Shown piece after piece: positions 1-10,628 of a stretch of 64,000 bases of DNA. Both the position numbers and the translations under genes were made by a program. Below the pieces are notes generated by a model. It searched no databases. It worked only from the letters and a program-made list of their open reading frames with translations, and was not told the origin of the DNA. Location of the stretch: NCBI GenBank assembly GCA_023159155.1, contig JAJNNX010000039.1:463217-527216 (forward strand). The letters run 5' to 3'. Position 1 is the first letter of the stretch; each line of letters starts with the position of its first letter. Origin of the DNA: Ustulina deusta (lineage: Eukaryota; Ascomycota; Sordariomycetes; Xylariales; Xylariaceae).

Positions 1-553
1 TGCTATGAATCATGAGCGGGACAAACCTACTGGGTGGGGGAGGCTAGGAACGTTACTTATATGGAATTTGTCTTAAACACATCATAGTCTTGAAGTAGTT
101 GCCTGCTACGATAGGACTGGTTGTCGCTGTTAACGCAGAATAGCCCACTGGAAGACAGGATTGTACTGATGCATGAATCATCAACTCTGGTCTACTCGGA
201 GGCTATTCTACACAATGTCCGGTAAACGCCCCCAATCATAATTGGTCACCAACTTAGGGGAATAAACGCTCGGTTCGACCTTTCGGCCACCTAGAAAGTA
301 TTCTCGGTACAGCACCACCACGTTCGGCTATAATGACTCCGTGAAGACCTAGCTCTAACTGGGTAGTGAAAATTATATGCCTCAGCAGTATTCCATGTTA
401 GTGTGATCCCACTGCCAAAAAAAATCTAGATATTACTACTGGATGATTTTCTCGTGATGAGTCCAGGAGGATGGGATATTCAATGATCCTTCCAAAATTG
501 TGCCTCTCTGCCCTGCTAAAACCGAGGGCAGGCAGCATAGTGATGTTCTCGCA
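1..553. other. Intergenic, downstream of the 554-2695 gene
   Basis: No reading frame, RNA gene or repeat that I can support. It lies 3' of the minus-strand gene ending at 554 and probably contains its 3' UTR and terminator. Composition is ordinary, unlike the A/T block on the right of the window. Confidence 0.5.
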
Positions 554-2695
554 TTAATTCGCTTCGGCGATCTGCTCGGCTAAGCCATTTCGGCCTCTAG
601 GGCTGCTGCGTCGAGGCTCATCCTCGTCATCTATTGCCTTGGCGCTGGCTGGGGTAAATTGGCGAGTACGTTTGATACCCTTGTCAGAGCCGCTACCAAC
701 GCGGCTCTCAGCTGATGTATTCGGCTCATTGCTGCCATGCGTAAATAGAATACCAGAGTTTGTTAAATCGTTCCCGAATTCTGGCCCCGAAAGGGATCGG
801 TGAGAAAAGACACCAGAGAAGGTGCTTTGACTTGGTGGCGAGTTGGTGGTGCTGCTTGTATCACGGCTTGTTTTACCGAATTGGCCATAAACTGACTGTG
901 ACACCTTACGCATGTCAATGTGATCTAGATTTGTTGTACCTTCCATCGGGGCCTCATTATTCAGTCGGTTTTCTTTTCGCGACTTAATCTCGGGAGCCGG
1001 GATGGCAATGTTTGACCCCTGGATTGGAAGTGGATGGGGTTGGTTCAACAGTGAATGAGTGAGAGATGTAGCTAGCTCGGTTGAGAAATTGGTAGTACTG
1101 GTGGTGAAGAAATCAGTAGAGGGTGGAGTGTCTGATGAGCATCAGTACGATAGGTATCGAGTGGACAGATTTTGGAAAACGGTGGGAGGCACGAACTTAC
1201 TCCCCGGGGTCCCCATTTTGTCGATGTCGATGCCAAGATCATCAACAAAGCTCGCATCAACCAAAGCTGTCGGCGTATTTGCCGGCGCTTTTGGCGCAAT
1301 ATTGCTGGTATCCGGGTCATCAATATTCCCAACCACGAAATTCATTGGTTGAAAGTCGGTCATGAGTTGAGCACCTGTAGAATTGGATGAGCTGTAGTCT
1401 GGCATGCTAGTATCGGATGCCGATATCTTGCTATGGGTGTTGGCCCTGCGGCTTGAAGACTTCCCCTTTCCCAAATCAGCCCCCTGAGGGTGCCCAACAA
1501 CGCCGAAGTTGTTGGACCAATCAAACAAAGAAGAGATGTCGGCCTTATTCGGGTTGAAGGGATCCACGTATCCGGCTTGGGGTCCATTTACACCACGCTG
1601 TATAAGGCCTTGGGTATTAGGCATGTTTCCCATGAAGGTGTTGGCATTCATCTGAGATGTATTCGCACATGCCGAGTTATACCCGGATGAGCCCACTGTA
1701 CTCTTTACAAAACTCGATCGTCGACGTGGAGAATGAAGATGGGCTTCCGGGCCATCCTCGTGCTGTTGTGAAGGGACGGGCATAGTCGGGTTGAAAGGAC
1801 CACGACGCCACATCGCGGGATTTGGCCATGCAATTCCGGAGCTCTCCAAGATGTCTGCCACGTGCGAATATTAGTTTTGGGGGCTATTATAGAACGAGTA
1901 GAACCAAGGTTTACCAAGAGGGGCATGCTGGAAAGAGAATGCCACAATGTTCTTGACTCGTTCGATAGGTACCGTCAAAGAATCCCTTGGGAAACCCTCG
2001 CTAATGACAATCTTGATGCGTCCGACCTCGTCCGCCGGGCTCCAGTAACTCTGCCGAAGTAGCTCGCTGCGAAATTGGGGAAATTTGAGAACCTCGAGAT
2101 CACCATTTTTCGTGAACTCTAAGAGCATAGTCAGCTTCAGCTCATATAAAGTAGGGCAACTGTCTTGGTTGGTCACACCGAAGCTGTGATTGATGAGTTG
2201 AGGCCATGGACCAGTACGATTGAACGACGATGTCCTACAAGGACACAGGGTTAGATACTATCTATCTCCTGTCAATTTAATGACGAGGGTGGGAAACCTA
2301 CGCGACTAAGCGGCCGTCGACCAGGACCCGGGCCTCAAACTTGACTAACTCTGGGTGTTTGCTGTAGTTTCGGGTGAACTGACTGACATCCGGCGTCTTC
2401 CAGGAATGGAGAGATATATTGAAGGGAGTTCCGGGCGGAAGGCCGGGCATGAAGCACGTCATAGTGGGCAAGCCGAAGGAGCCATTAGTATAGGCAAACT
2501 CTGTGGGGGGGATGGCGTGTCAGCAGGTTGCCAATGTCTCTTGTCGTCACGTCGTTGTTGGGTCTAGGCAGTCTATCACGGAGAGGCGAGGAACATGCCT
2601 GTGTCATGGACAACGTGACAGTTGGTCTTGAACTCCTTCATCGGGACCTTGGAGTCCTTGGGAAATAGCAGCACATCCCATTCTTCGAACCGCAT
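554..2695 (-). CDS. Conserved fungal protein of unknown function, five exons, 615 aa
   Basis: Model (minus): exons 2695-2599, 2500-2302, 2234-1915, 1854-1201, 1131-554; total 1848 nt. The reading frame closes exactly across four introns (98, 67, 60 and 69 bp), which is the main support. The first intron needs a GC donor (AG|GCATGT) with a CCCACAG acceptor; the others are GTAGGT, GTAAAC and GTAAGT donors with normal acceptors. The start ATG has A at -3. Residues 1 to about 240 look folded: it opens MRFEEWDVLLFPKDSK, then FEARVLVDGRLVA, ELKLTMLLEF, and AFSFQHAPLDILESSGIAWP spanning the third splice junction. The remainder is Ser/Thr/Asn/Pro-rich and looks disordered, with a basic, Arg/Ser-rich patch near the C terminus that could act in nuclear targeting. 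I do not recognise a named Pfam family with certainty and assign no function. Confidence 0.8.
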
Positions 2696-4117
2696 TTTCG
2701 CCGAGATTGAAAGATGAAATTGGTTAAGTATTTCAGCCAAGAAGTCGAAGTAGTGGGGAACGATTGTCAATGAGATGGCATAACAAGCAAGGCGGTGGAA
2801 TGACGAGCAAAGCGATACCTGGCAGAGCAGAGAAGAATTCTCTTGCAGCCGAGGCACTGTCAACCGAATGTGTCGGTGGATGAGTCGATACTTGATGCAG
2901 AAGGGGTTTGGGGCGGGAAGAGGAGGGAGGTCAAGGAAGAAGAGTATCCGTTCTGCTCTTTTGCTTGCTGGACGAGATCACAGGGGAGCGGGAGATCAGT
3001 CACCTTGCAAGGCAGGCAAGAGGGAGAGAGATACTTAGGTAGGCTGGGTACCTAGAGGAAGTACTTCTGAGTGCAGTCGGTACATCTGTAGGCAAGGCAG
3101 GCAGGGTCGCCGAGGTTGAGTCGCCCGGGCTGGGAAGTTGCGTGCAATGGCAATTTCTCCACCTAGCCAGTCAGTCTCGCGGCTGCCACATCGCCATGGA
3201 CTTCCCGGTGCCATCCAGACCCCGACCACCCACCATGACATGTGATCTATGTAAATGATGCCCATCCAGTGTCTTCAGCCGTACAACGCACTTTGTGGTC
3301 ACGTAGACCGCCGGCATTCAGCGAGCAGGCTCGGCCGAGGCAGTAGATGCATGTATGTAAGGCCGTTCGAGCATTGTGAGGTAGTGATGAAATGATACTT
3401 GGAAGGACGGAAGGGATGTTTTTATGAACATAATATTAAGAAACTACCTAGTTCGGGGATGCATGGTGCTCGCTAGATGAACAACAGTAATCTTCAATGT
3501 TTGTACTGATGGTACCGTATGCTGTAGGCAAATAGAAGATGGTATTTTACAGATGGTTAGACGATATGGCTAAGTTGCTCCTACTGTGAGTTTTTGGCAC
3601 ATGTCAGTGGCCTTGTTGCTTTGCCCTGCCTGCGACAAACCTATACCAATGGCTCGTCTGACACCATCCGGAGCACTTGTACCTTGAGCGAAGGAATGTC
3701 TAACTGGCTGCGGCAACACTGTCTATATCTCTCAATCACATTCTGCCCACATGCCTCAGCACGGCTCTTCAAAATATCAAGTCCTCAATGATGAGGTGGT
3801 ATTCAGATAAATCAGGGCCATGACCGCTCGTTCCACTAGAAAAAGTCATAGGCCGTCTTGGGGCATACAGGCGCATGTTGTTGCGTTGCATTGGGTTTGG
3901 GTCTTTACCAAGTGCCCTCATGGTAAAGCCGACGGGTAAGAAGAGCGCAAACACGGGATAGTATGTTTTCAAAGATTCAAACAAACGAGATGTAGAATAT
4001 CGCGAAGCCCAACATCGGCGGTCCCCATCATTCTACAATTGGAGCAAAACACCGTCCCTTCCCGCTGGTTCTTATGCACATTTTATTGACGATTGCTCTG
4101 GTATCTGTACAAATGAT
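2696..4117. other. Intergenic region upstream of the 554-2695 gene
   Basis: About 1.4 kb of ordinary composition between the start of the minus-strand unknown gene and the 3' end of the complex I subunit gene. It should hold the promoter and 5' UTR of the former. A TAGGTA/GGTACCTAG pair is visible around 3033-3056. Short open frames here (for example 3769-3984 minus) have no recognisable content or splice support. Confidence 0.5.
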
Positions 4118-4726
4118 TTATTCTCCAATCTTCTCGGCCTGAAATGGCTCCGGATCTCCAGGGGCTCTGGCCTGTGGCAAGCCGTCAGTATAAGTGCTCA
4201 AGATAAGAAGCAAGTTGCTGGGACAAGAACCCACTCTGGTAGCACCGGGACCGCCAAGCTCTCGCTCCAGGCCACCTTCGAATTCTCGAGGAAAAGATGG
4301 CTTGTCTGGATACAGGCCACCAATGACCCAGCATACCCCCATGAAAACTGCAATGAAGACGCCAAGCTGCGCGAATGCTGTTCTGGAGCTGACCCAAGTG
4401 TATTCGTGCGGACTGAACATTCCAAGCACATCGTGATCCTCGTGAACGGGCTCGCCGAAGTTCCTGCGCTCCTGCTTGTCCCACCACTCTCCGTGAGGAT
4501 CGCGAAACTGGCGCTTGACTCGTGGAGGGTTGATGAACCCCCCATTCATGCCCGGGTCTTCGGCGTCACTGAGATTGGGGTGGTCGGGATATTTCTGGTC
4601 GATAAGCTTCTTGTCGTTGAAGGATTCTGGGAGAAAGGTTCGCTGCTGAACGATGGGCAGTCGTCGCGATGCGGCCATGGAGGCTGCGCGCAGGACCGAA
4701 GCCCTGGCAACTCGTTGATAGAGCAT
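4118..4726 (-). CDS. NADH:ubiquinone oxidoreductase ASHI/NDUFB8-type subunit, mitochondrial
   Basis: Accessory subunit of the membrane arm of respiratory complex I in the inner mitochondrial membrane (CI-ASHI family, NDUFB8; known in Neurospora as a roughly 20-kDa subunit). Exons 4726-4235 and 4171-4118 give 181 aa. The 63-bp intron is a multiple of three with no stop, so an unspliced reading looks open, but GTGGGT donor, CTGAC branch and CCACAG acceptor are present, and splicing gives the expected GGPGATRARAPGDPEP join. The N terminus (MLYQRVARASVLRAASMAAS) is Arg/Ala/Ser-rich, a typical matrix-targeting presequence. Other landmarks are RRNFGEPVHEDHDVLGMFSP, one membrane helix (about residues 115-138, AFAQLGVFIAVFMGVCWVIGG) and YPDKPSFPREF after it. 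The gene diverges from SWR1. Confidence 0.9.
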   Translation of the reverse strand: MLYQRVARASVLRAASMAASRRLPIVQQRTFLPESFNDKKLIDQKYPDHPNLSDAEDPGMNGGFINPPRVKRQFRDPHGEWWDKQERRNFGEPVHEDHDVLGMFSPHEYTWVSSRTAFAQLGVFIAVFMGVCWVIGGLYPDKPSFPREFEGGLERELGGPGATRVGSCPSNLLLILSTYTDGLPQARAPGDPEPFQAEKIGE

Positions 4727-4795
4727 CTAGGAGGACAAAATATTAGGAGATGGAGAGGCGCAGCGGGAGCCTAGCCAAAGTCGATTGGAACGTAC
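4727..4795 (-). other. Probable 5'-UTR intron of the complex I subunit gene
   Basis: A GTACGT donor at 4795-4790 and a TCCTAG acceptor at 4727 abut the start codon, so the intron (69 bp) would end on the base before ATG 4726. No ATG lies in frame just upstream, so the first exon would be non-coding. RNA reads across 4727-4795 would settle it. Confidence 0.55.
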
Positions 4796-4942
4796 CGTGT
4801 GGGCCGGTTCCGTCCGCAATGCCCCCCGAGGTGATGATGTCGAAGTGTGATGGTGGTGGTGGTGGTTGCTTGGAAGAGCCGAGTGAATTGAATTACGTGC
4901 TGGAGCTAGAATAGACGCAAGATGATTGGATGGAATGATGCG

Positions 4943-5002
4943 GTAGGTACCTACCTAGGTACTTACTAAGTCAATGGGTAGGTAAGTATATGTAGGTACC
5001 TA
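4943..5002. promoter_or_regulatory. TAGGTACCTA palindrome cluster in a divergent promoter
   Basis: Between the complex I gene and SWR1 there are GTAGGTACCTAC (4943-4954), CTAGGTAC just after it, GGTAGGTAAGT near 4977-4987 and TAGGTACCTA (4993-5002). These are overlapping copies of a self-complementary 10-mer that I know as common in Sordariomycete intergenic DNA, without a firmly known binding protein. A TGG microsatellite lies at about 4850-4865. A regulatory role is inferred only from position and repetition. Confidence 0.5.
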
Positions 5003-5277
5003 AGTCGGTAGGAAATGTGTGAACCGGGTGGTCCCGACTAGGTAGAACAATGCTACAGAGCACAGGCCACTATTTGGCGCTAAGAGTCAAACTGGGGTGC
5101 ACGCGGCGAGGCGGAGGTCAGGACGAAATTTTTGAATCATCATCATTCTACGGGGAACGGCGTTTTCAGAGCAAAATTCATCATAACCATCGACGTAGAG
5201 GGCTGGCAACGGCCAGAATCCAACATCTGATTCTCTTGTTGATTCTCTATCTGCAGACGTAGTTTTCACCCTCACAA

Positions 5278-5337
5278 ATGCCGATTCCGTTGAGATCTCC
5301 GTGCTCCCTTTGCTCGAGACACCCCGGACAGCTATGA
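5278..5337 (+). promoter_or_regulatory. Upstream ORF whose stop overlaps the SWR1 start (ATGA)
   Basis: ATG at 5278 opens a 19-codon frame (MPIPLRSPCSLCSRHPGQL) that ends in TGA at 5335-5337, overlapping the SWR1 ATG at 5334-5336. The frame is +1 relative to SWR1. If the transcript starts upstream of 5278, ribosomes ending here would sit exactly on the main start codon, allowing termination-reinitiation or dampening. Transcription start and translation are not known. Confidence 0.45.
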
Positions 5338-8300
5338 CGAGCACCGCGTCGCCCCCGTCCGCTGCACCAACACACGGCGTCGCCAGCCCCAACACTGCTG
5401 CCTCACCACACCACGCACCCGAACCCGAGCCGTCCGCTGTCGCCACAGACAACCCCCAGCACGACAGTGGAAGTGACGATGTGCTCCCCACCACACCCCA
5501 CACAAACGGCGAGAACGCCTCGGGAAAGGCTGCACCGCCAGCCGAGCAAGGCGACGGCGGCCACGATGCACACGATGCGCACGATGGCGAGCGGCCGGCG
5601 AAGCGGCGTCGTGTGCGCGAAACAACACCGCATAAGCCTATCCGTCGCTCCAAGGTCGAATCGCCCCCTTGGAAGAAGGTCGAGGCAGAGGGCCCCACTA
5701 CTTTCATCGAAGATGGGAAGCGAAGATCCGGGCGGACTAACGCGTTGCCACTGGAACTACGGCCTCGAGGCGCCAAGAGGGTCACCCGAGGCGCTCTGAA
5801 TGGGGCGCAGAGCTCTCCCAACTCCAAGGATCGGCGCGAGAGCACAAATAGAACTGTGAATGGCACACAAAGACACGTATCTACCCCTCGGTCATCCTCC
5901 ACCAAGCCGCCGCCGCCCTCCGCAACCAGATCGAGTTCACGGAAGTCATTGGGCAGCGCTCCAAAGCCGTCGCCCAAGACAAAAGCCGCCTCCACCCCCT
6001 CCCATCTTCCCACGGAATCCCCCAAACGCTCTCTTCCCACCCGGCGAAGCTCTAGGACACGAAGAGACAGCGCCGACGCCCCAGCCCGAGCCCCCGAGCC
6101 CCCAGAAAGCCCAAACTCGTCACGACCTACTAGAATTCGATTGCGGGTTAAGACCCCGACTATTCCGATCGTTCATCCCGGTCAGGTGAATGTGTTTCCT
6201 GGCCAGACGACCACCCGGCCAAAAATTGCGTCGACCTTTGACGAGTACATAGCGCGAGCTCCAACCCTCGATGTTCGTGACGGTGGCTGGTTGGATGTTG
6301 CCGATGACGGGCCGCCATACACACAAGAAATGGCCGAGAAGGACGCCCGGGTCATTTTGCGGATTGAGAAGGAGGTTGAACCTGGCGGCTTGCTTAGCGA
6401 AGGGCGATTGAGTCTTTTTGCGCCGGACCCTGTGGAAGAGCCCCCTCGGCAATGGGCGCATATAGACCATCTTGTAAAGCAGATGGCAAACTTTCGGAAG
6501 CTGATGGTGATAGAGCATCAAAGGCACAAAGCTACGGCGAAAAAGCTGGCCGAGGCCTGCAGGGACGAGTGGCTTCGTCGTCAACCCAAGACGGCAGAAG
6601 AGATTGAAGCCGAAGCCCGAATGGAATGTATCGCGCGCTACAAAATCGTCCTTAAGGCTCTCATGGGTACTTGGGAGAACGTCAAAACGGAGATTAACCG
6701 TCGCCGGTTGGAGGAGTGGGAGGCGGCAGAACAGAGGCGAGTAAAAGCCGCTTTAAATGAAGCGGTAAGTATGTCGGAGCTGAAGCTCCAGGCTCGCCAA
6801 ACTCGTGTTGACTCTGATGCATTGTCGGATGAAGATGACGATGAGGAAGACCAAGATCTCGAAGACTTTGAAGATGACGACGGCGGCGATGAAATGGATG
6901 TGGATTCTGAAGAAGACTCTCATTCGGACGCTGACTCCATAATCGATGAGGACAACATGACATCCTCCGACGATGACGAGGACATGAAGTCAACCATATC
7001 CGACGAAGGTTTAACACAAGATCAGCTTCGACAAAAATATGCAAACATACCCGATCTTCCGTCTCCCGAGGCTGAAGAGAATGAGGGGACAGCTAATGGC
7101 AATGGGAACGAGATGCAAGCCGACGATCCCGCTGACACAACAGATGAGTCGGTGGATATGGATGATGACTTAACTTCGAGTGATGAGAATATGGGCAGTG
7201 CAGAGGAGGATAATAGTGCCAGCGAGGACGAAGATTCCGACGGTGAAGAATCTGTCGGTCTCCTTGGGCTGTTTTTCGGAAAGAAAGAGCTGAAGAAGTT
7301 GAAAGACGATGATTCTATGGAGAATGACCAGCCCGTCTTGGGTGATGTCCTCACGACAGAGGTAAAGGATTTGGCAACCAACGGGACCAATGTGGATAGT
7401 AAACAACCCACGACAGATGATAAGACCGCGTCGGGCCATAACGTCACAAGCGTTCATGCTCAGTCGACCCTGAATAACGTGGATATGGTTGAAGCTGTCG
7501 GATCCTCACAATTAGTCGCACCTAACAACACATCAGCAACTGCGATCACTTCGTCTTTTAGTGCAGTTGGCCCTCTTTCCAGCCCCTATATCGGTAATCA
7601 ACGCGACGCTCCGATTGTTATATCTTATTCATTGCAACCGCACGATGCTGAAATGAAGACAGTTGAGCATGCGAGGGCGAACGGTACCCAAGGAGAGGAT
7701 AGCCCTGCGTGCAAACAGCCGCCAACAGCAATAGCAGTCCCGAGCATTGAGGTTGCACCCGCTCTATCAGATCGACAACAACCTACGTCAGAGACGGATG
7801 CGATTACTAGTTCTATCAGTCGAGATCGCAGCCAATCACCTCGAACGTCAGAAACCAAACCCTCGGACGTAGATACAGCCTCGTCGGTGACGAAATCAGG
7901 CGTGAGCAGGTCCACCACACCCCCTTCACGATCGCCCAAGACGGAAGTCCCGTTTTTATTGCGAGGGAGTCTACGCGAGTATCAGCATTATGGGTTGGAT
8001 TGGCTTGCAGGTCTTTATAAAAACCAGACGAATGGAATTCTCGCTGATGAAATGGGTCTCGGCAAAACCATCCAAACCATTGCTTTATTGGCCCACCTCG
8101 CTTGTCACCACGAAGTATGGGGACCGCATCTTGTCATCGTCCCTACAAGTGTAATGCTCAATTGGGAGATGGAGTTCAAAAAGTGGTGCCCTGGGTTCAA
8201 GGTCCTTTCGTACTATGGCAGTATTGAGGAGCGGAGACGAAAACGTCAGGGGTGGAAGACAGATGACATGTGGAACGTGTGTATCACGTCTTACCAGATT

Positions 8301-10628
8301 GTCCTCCAAGATCAACAAGTGTTCAAGCGCCGGCAATGGCACTACATGATCTTGGATGAGGCGCATAACATTAAAAATTTCAAGTCAAAACGTTGGCAAA
8401 CTTTGCTAGGCTTCAATACTCAGGCACGACTTTTGCTTACCGGAACGCCATTGCAGAATAACCTGACCGAGCTCTGGTCTCTCTTATTCTTCCTGATGCC
8501 ATCAGAAAATGGAGTTGGGGGTTTTGCTGATCTTGCAGAATTTCAGGATTGGTTTCACAAACCAGAGTCGCAAATTCTCGAGAGTGGCCGCGAACAAATG
8601 GACGATGAAGCACGCGCCATCATCGCTAAGCTCCACAAGGTTCTGCGGCCATATCTACTAAGACGGCTCAAGGCAGATGTTGAGAAGCAGATGCCGGCAA
8701 AGTACGAACATGTGGAGCTCTGTCGCTTATCGCGACGTCAGCGGGAGTTGTATGACGGCTTTCTAGCTCGAACTGACACAAGGGAAGCTCTCGCGTCAGG
8801 CAATTATATATCCGTCATCAACTGTCTCATGCAGCTGCGCAAGGTTTGTAATCATCCCGACTTGTTTGTCGAACGCCCCATCATGACATCCTTTCGACAA
8901 CCTAGATCCGTGGCTGCCGAGTTTGCAAGCACAGAGACTATGCTTCGGAGGAAATTTCTCACCAAACGTCCTATTATGACTCCTAGTCTAGGCTTCCTCA
9001 ACTTGGTCCCAACGCAGTATGAGAATTTATCGGTGGCCGTTTGTGATCGTACATTCGAACTCAGTTCTGACAGGACGCTCCTAGATCTCCAACAGACCCA
9101 AGAGGCTCGCGCCCAGGCTGTTGAGACGATCCTGGACCCTTCAACCGTGGAGTCGAATATTGCATATCTTGATAGCATAGGACGATGGGGCCGCCTGGAA
9201 GAGTTGCGGCATTGTGTCTATGTGAATGGCTTCCGTCGTCAGCAGCATCCTATCTACGGAAAACAGCTCACTGACTTCTTGACGTTGGATCTCAACCGAC
9301 GACCATTCAAATCTCGCCCCAAGATATCTCAGAGAATAATGAGTTGGTTCGAGGATGATTCGCCGGTTCTTCGGTCGATCGTACCCACCCTAGATCAACG
9401 CGCTGATTCAATGAGAGCCACTATTTCCAAATTTGCCTGTGTTGCCCCCGCGGTTGTCACAAGGGATCTCGACCAGTTTGTTTTGGGTCCCAAAGAAATC
9501 GGGTTGTTTAACGACATGAACCTCACGTTGTCCGCTCCAATTCGCTATGCTCCTTTCATGCCAAAGGAACCTCCACTTGACCCATGGCACGAGTCACGCA
9601 TGAGGCTTAGCATCCAATTTCCAGACAAACGCCTTTTGCAGTATGATTGTGGCAAGCTTCAAGTCCTTGCTCAGTTGCTACGTAGACTTCAAGCTGGCGG
9701 CCATCGAGCCCTCATCTTCACACAGATGACAAAGGTTCTCGATGTCTTGGAGCAGTTCCTGAATATTCACGGACACAAGTACCTCCGCCTGGATGGGGCA
9801 ACAAAAGTAGAACAGCGTCAGATTTTGACAGATCGGTTCAACCATGATCCCCGTATTCTCTGTTTCATTCTTTCAACTCGGTCTGGCGGGTTAGGAATCA
9901 ATCTTACCGGGGCTGACACCGTTATCTTCTACGACCAAGACTGGAACCCAGCCATGGACAAGCAGTGTCAAGATCGGTGCCATCGGATCGGACAAACTCG
10001 AGATGTGCACATCTATCGGCTCGTAAGTGAACACACGATTGAGGCCAACATTTTACGGAAGGCGAGTCAAAAACAGATGCTTGATGATATCGTGATTCAG
10101 GAAGGGGGCTTCACCACGGACTACTTTAACAAGCTCTCGGTACGTGATGTGATAAGCAGCACAACGGACGAGGCCGACGTCGTTGGAGATGCGATGGACC
10201 GGGTCCTCGGTCGCGTAGAAAGTGCTGATCAACGCACGGTCGGCCGCGTACTGGAACAAGCCGAAGATCGGGAGGATGTTGCTGCTGCGCATGTGGCCGA
10301 GAAAGAGATTCAAGAAGACGAGGCAGATTTTGCTGAGAAGCCACCGACCGCAAATGTATCCAGAGCCTCCAGCACACGACATGGTACGCCTACTACACAA
10401 GACGATCATGGGACGGGGCAATCAAACCTGGGTCTCTTCTCCGAGTCGGCCGACGTGAACGAGACAGTGCAGGAGATTGAAAACAACGCATGGGGCGAAA
10501 GAATGTATACCATCGACGACTACATGCTTGCAACCATGGGTAAACAGCTTGAGGGGACAACGCTTGAGCTCCCCAAAGACAAAAAAAAGAGCAAGCGCAA
10601 GAAAGGCAAAGACACGCGGAAGCGCTAA
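5334..10628 (+). CDS. SWR1: SWR1, ATPase of the SWR1 chromatin-remodelling complex
   Basis: Catalytic Snf2/INO80-family subunit that exchanges H2A-H2B for H2A.Z-H2B dimers in nucleosomes. A single uninterrupted frame of 1764 aa from ATG 5334; the frame is open further upstream but has no earlier ATG. Order of parts: Ser/Pro/Arg-rich disordered N terminus (1-300); HSA domain, the actin/Arp-binding helix, at about 370-490 (RQWAHIDHLVKQM); strongly acidic stretch with a LLGLFFGKKEL patch near 643 (about 495-660), the likely H2A.Z/H2B-binding region; Ser/Thr-rich linker; ATPase lobe 1 from about 880 with DEMGLGKTIQT (Walker A, near 904), DEAH (near 1007) and LLTGTPLQNN; the long insert typical of INO80-class enzymes (about 1180-1430); lobe 2 with LIFTQM, LRLDGAT, TRSGGLGINL and QDRCHRIGQ (about 1455-1560). 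The C terminus is Lys/Arg-rich and may carry a nuclear signal. All catalytic motifs are intact. Confidence 0.96.
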   Translation: MTSTASPPSAAPTHGVASPNTAASPHHAPEPEPSAVATDNPQHDSGSDDVLPTTPHTNGENASGKAAPPAEQGDGGHDAHDAHDGERPAKRRRVRETTPHKPIRRSKVESPPWKKVEAEGPTTFIEDGKRRSGRTNALPLELRPRGAKRVTRGALNGAQSSPNSKDRRESTNRTVNGTQRHVSTPRSSSTKPPPPSATRSSSRKSLGSAPKPSPKTKAASTPSHLPTESPKRSLPTRRSSRTRRDSADAPARAPEPPESPNSSRPTRIRLRVKTPTIPIVHPGQVNVFPGQTTTRPKIASTFDEYIARAPTLDVRDGGWLDVADDGPPYTQEMAEKDARVILRIEKEVEPGGLLSEGRLSLFAPDPVEEPPRQWAHIDHLVKQMANFRKLMVIEHQRHKATAKKLAEACRDEWLRRQPKTAEEIEAEARMECIARYKIVLKALMGTWENVKTEINRRRLEEWEAAEQRRVKAALNEAVSMSELKLQARQTRVDSDALSDEDDDEEDQDLEDFEDDDGGDEMDVDSEEDSHSDADSIIDEDNMTSSDDDEDMKSTISDEGLTQDQLRQKYANIPDLPSPEAEENEGTANGNGNEMQADDPADTTDESVDMDDDLTSSDENMGSAEEDNSASEDEDSDGEESVGLLGLFFGKKELKKLKDDDSMENDQPVLGDVLTTEVKDLATNGTNVDSKQPTTDDKTASGHNVTSVHAQSTLNNVDMVEAVGSSQLVAPNNTSATAITSSFSAVGPLSSPYIGNQRDAPIVISYSLQPHDAEMKTVEHARANGTQGEDSPACKQPPTAIAVPSIEVAPALSDRQQPTSETDAITSSISRDRSQSPRTSETKPSDVDTASSVTKSGVSRSTTPPSRSPKTEVPFLLRGSLREYQHYGLDWLAGLYKNQTNGILADEMGLGKTIQTIALLAHLACHHEVWGPHLVIVPTSVMLNWEMEFKKWCPGFKVLSYYGSIEERRRKRQGWKTDDMWNVCITSYQIVLQDQQVFKRRQWHYMILDEAHNIKNFKSKRWQTLLGFNTQARLLLTGTPLQNNLTELWSLLFFLMPSENGVGGFADLAEFQDWFHKPESQILESGREQMDDEARAIIAKLHKVLRPYLLRRLKADVEKQMPAKYEHVELCRLSRRQRELYDGFLARTDTREALASGNYISVINCLMQLRKVCNHPDLFVERPIMTSFRQPRSVAAEFASTETMLRRKFLTKRPIMTPSLGFLNLVPTQYENLSVAVCDRTFELSSDRTLLDLQQTQEARAQAVETILDPSTVESNIAYLDSIGRWGRLEELRHCVYVNGFRRQQHPIYGKQLTDFLTLDLNRRPFKSRPKISQRIMSWFEDDSPVLRSIVPTLDQRADSMRATISKFACVAPAVVTRDLDQFVLGPKEIGLFNDMNLTLSAPIRYAPFMPKEPPLDPWHESRMRLSIQFPDKRLLQYDCGKLQVLAQLLRRLQAGGHRALIFTQMTKVLDVLEQFLNIHGHKYLRLDGATKVEQRQILTDRFNHDPRILCFILSTRSGGLGINLTGADTVIFYDQDWNPAMDKQCQDRCHRIGQTRDVHIYRLVSEHTIEANILRKASQKQMLDDIVIQEGGFTTDYFNKLSVRDVISSTTDEADVVGDAMDRVLGRVESADQRTVGRVLEQAEDREDVAAAHVAEKEIQEDEADFAEKPPTANVSRASSTRHGTPTTQDDHGTGQSNLGLFSESADVNETVQEIENNAWGERMYTIDDYMLATMGKQLEGTTLELPKDKKKSKRKKGKDTRKR

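Noticed and set aside
3769..3984. 71-codon minus frame
   Set aside because: No recognisable content, no neighbours in frame, likely chance.
4185..4774. Several frames overlapping the complex I subunit gene on both strands
   Set aside because: Shadows of the NDUFB8-type gene, whose protein has clear family motifs.
5087..6040. 317-codon minus frame over the SWR1 5' end
   Set aside because: Antisense of the Ser/Pro-rich SWR1 N terminus, low-complexity, no motifs.
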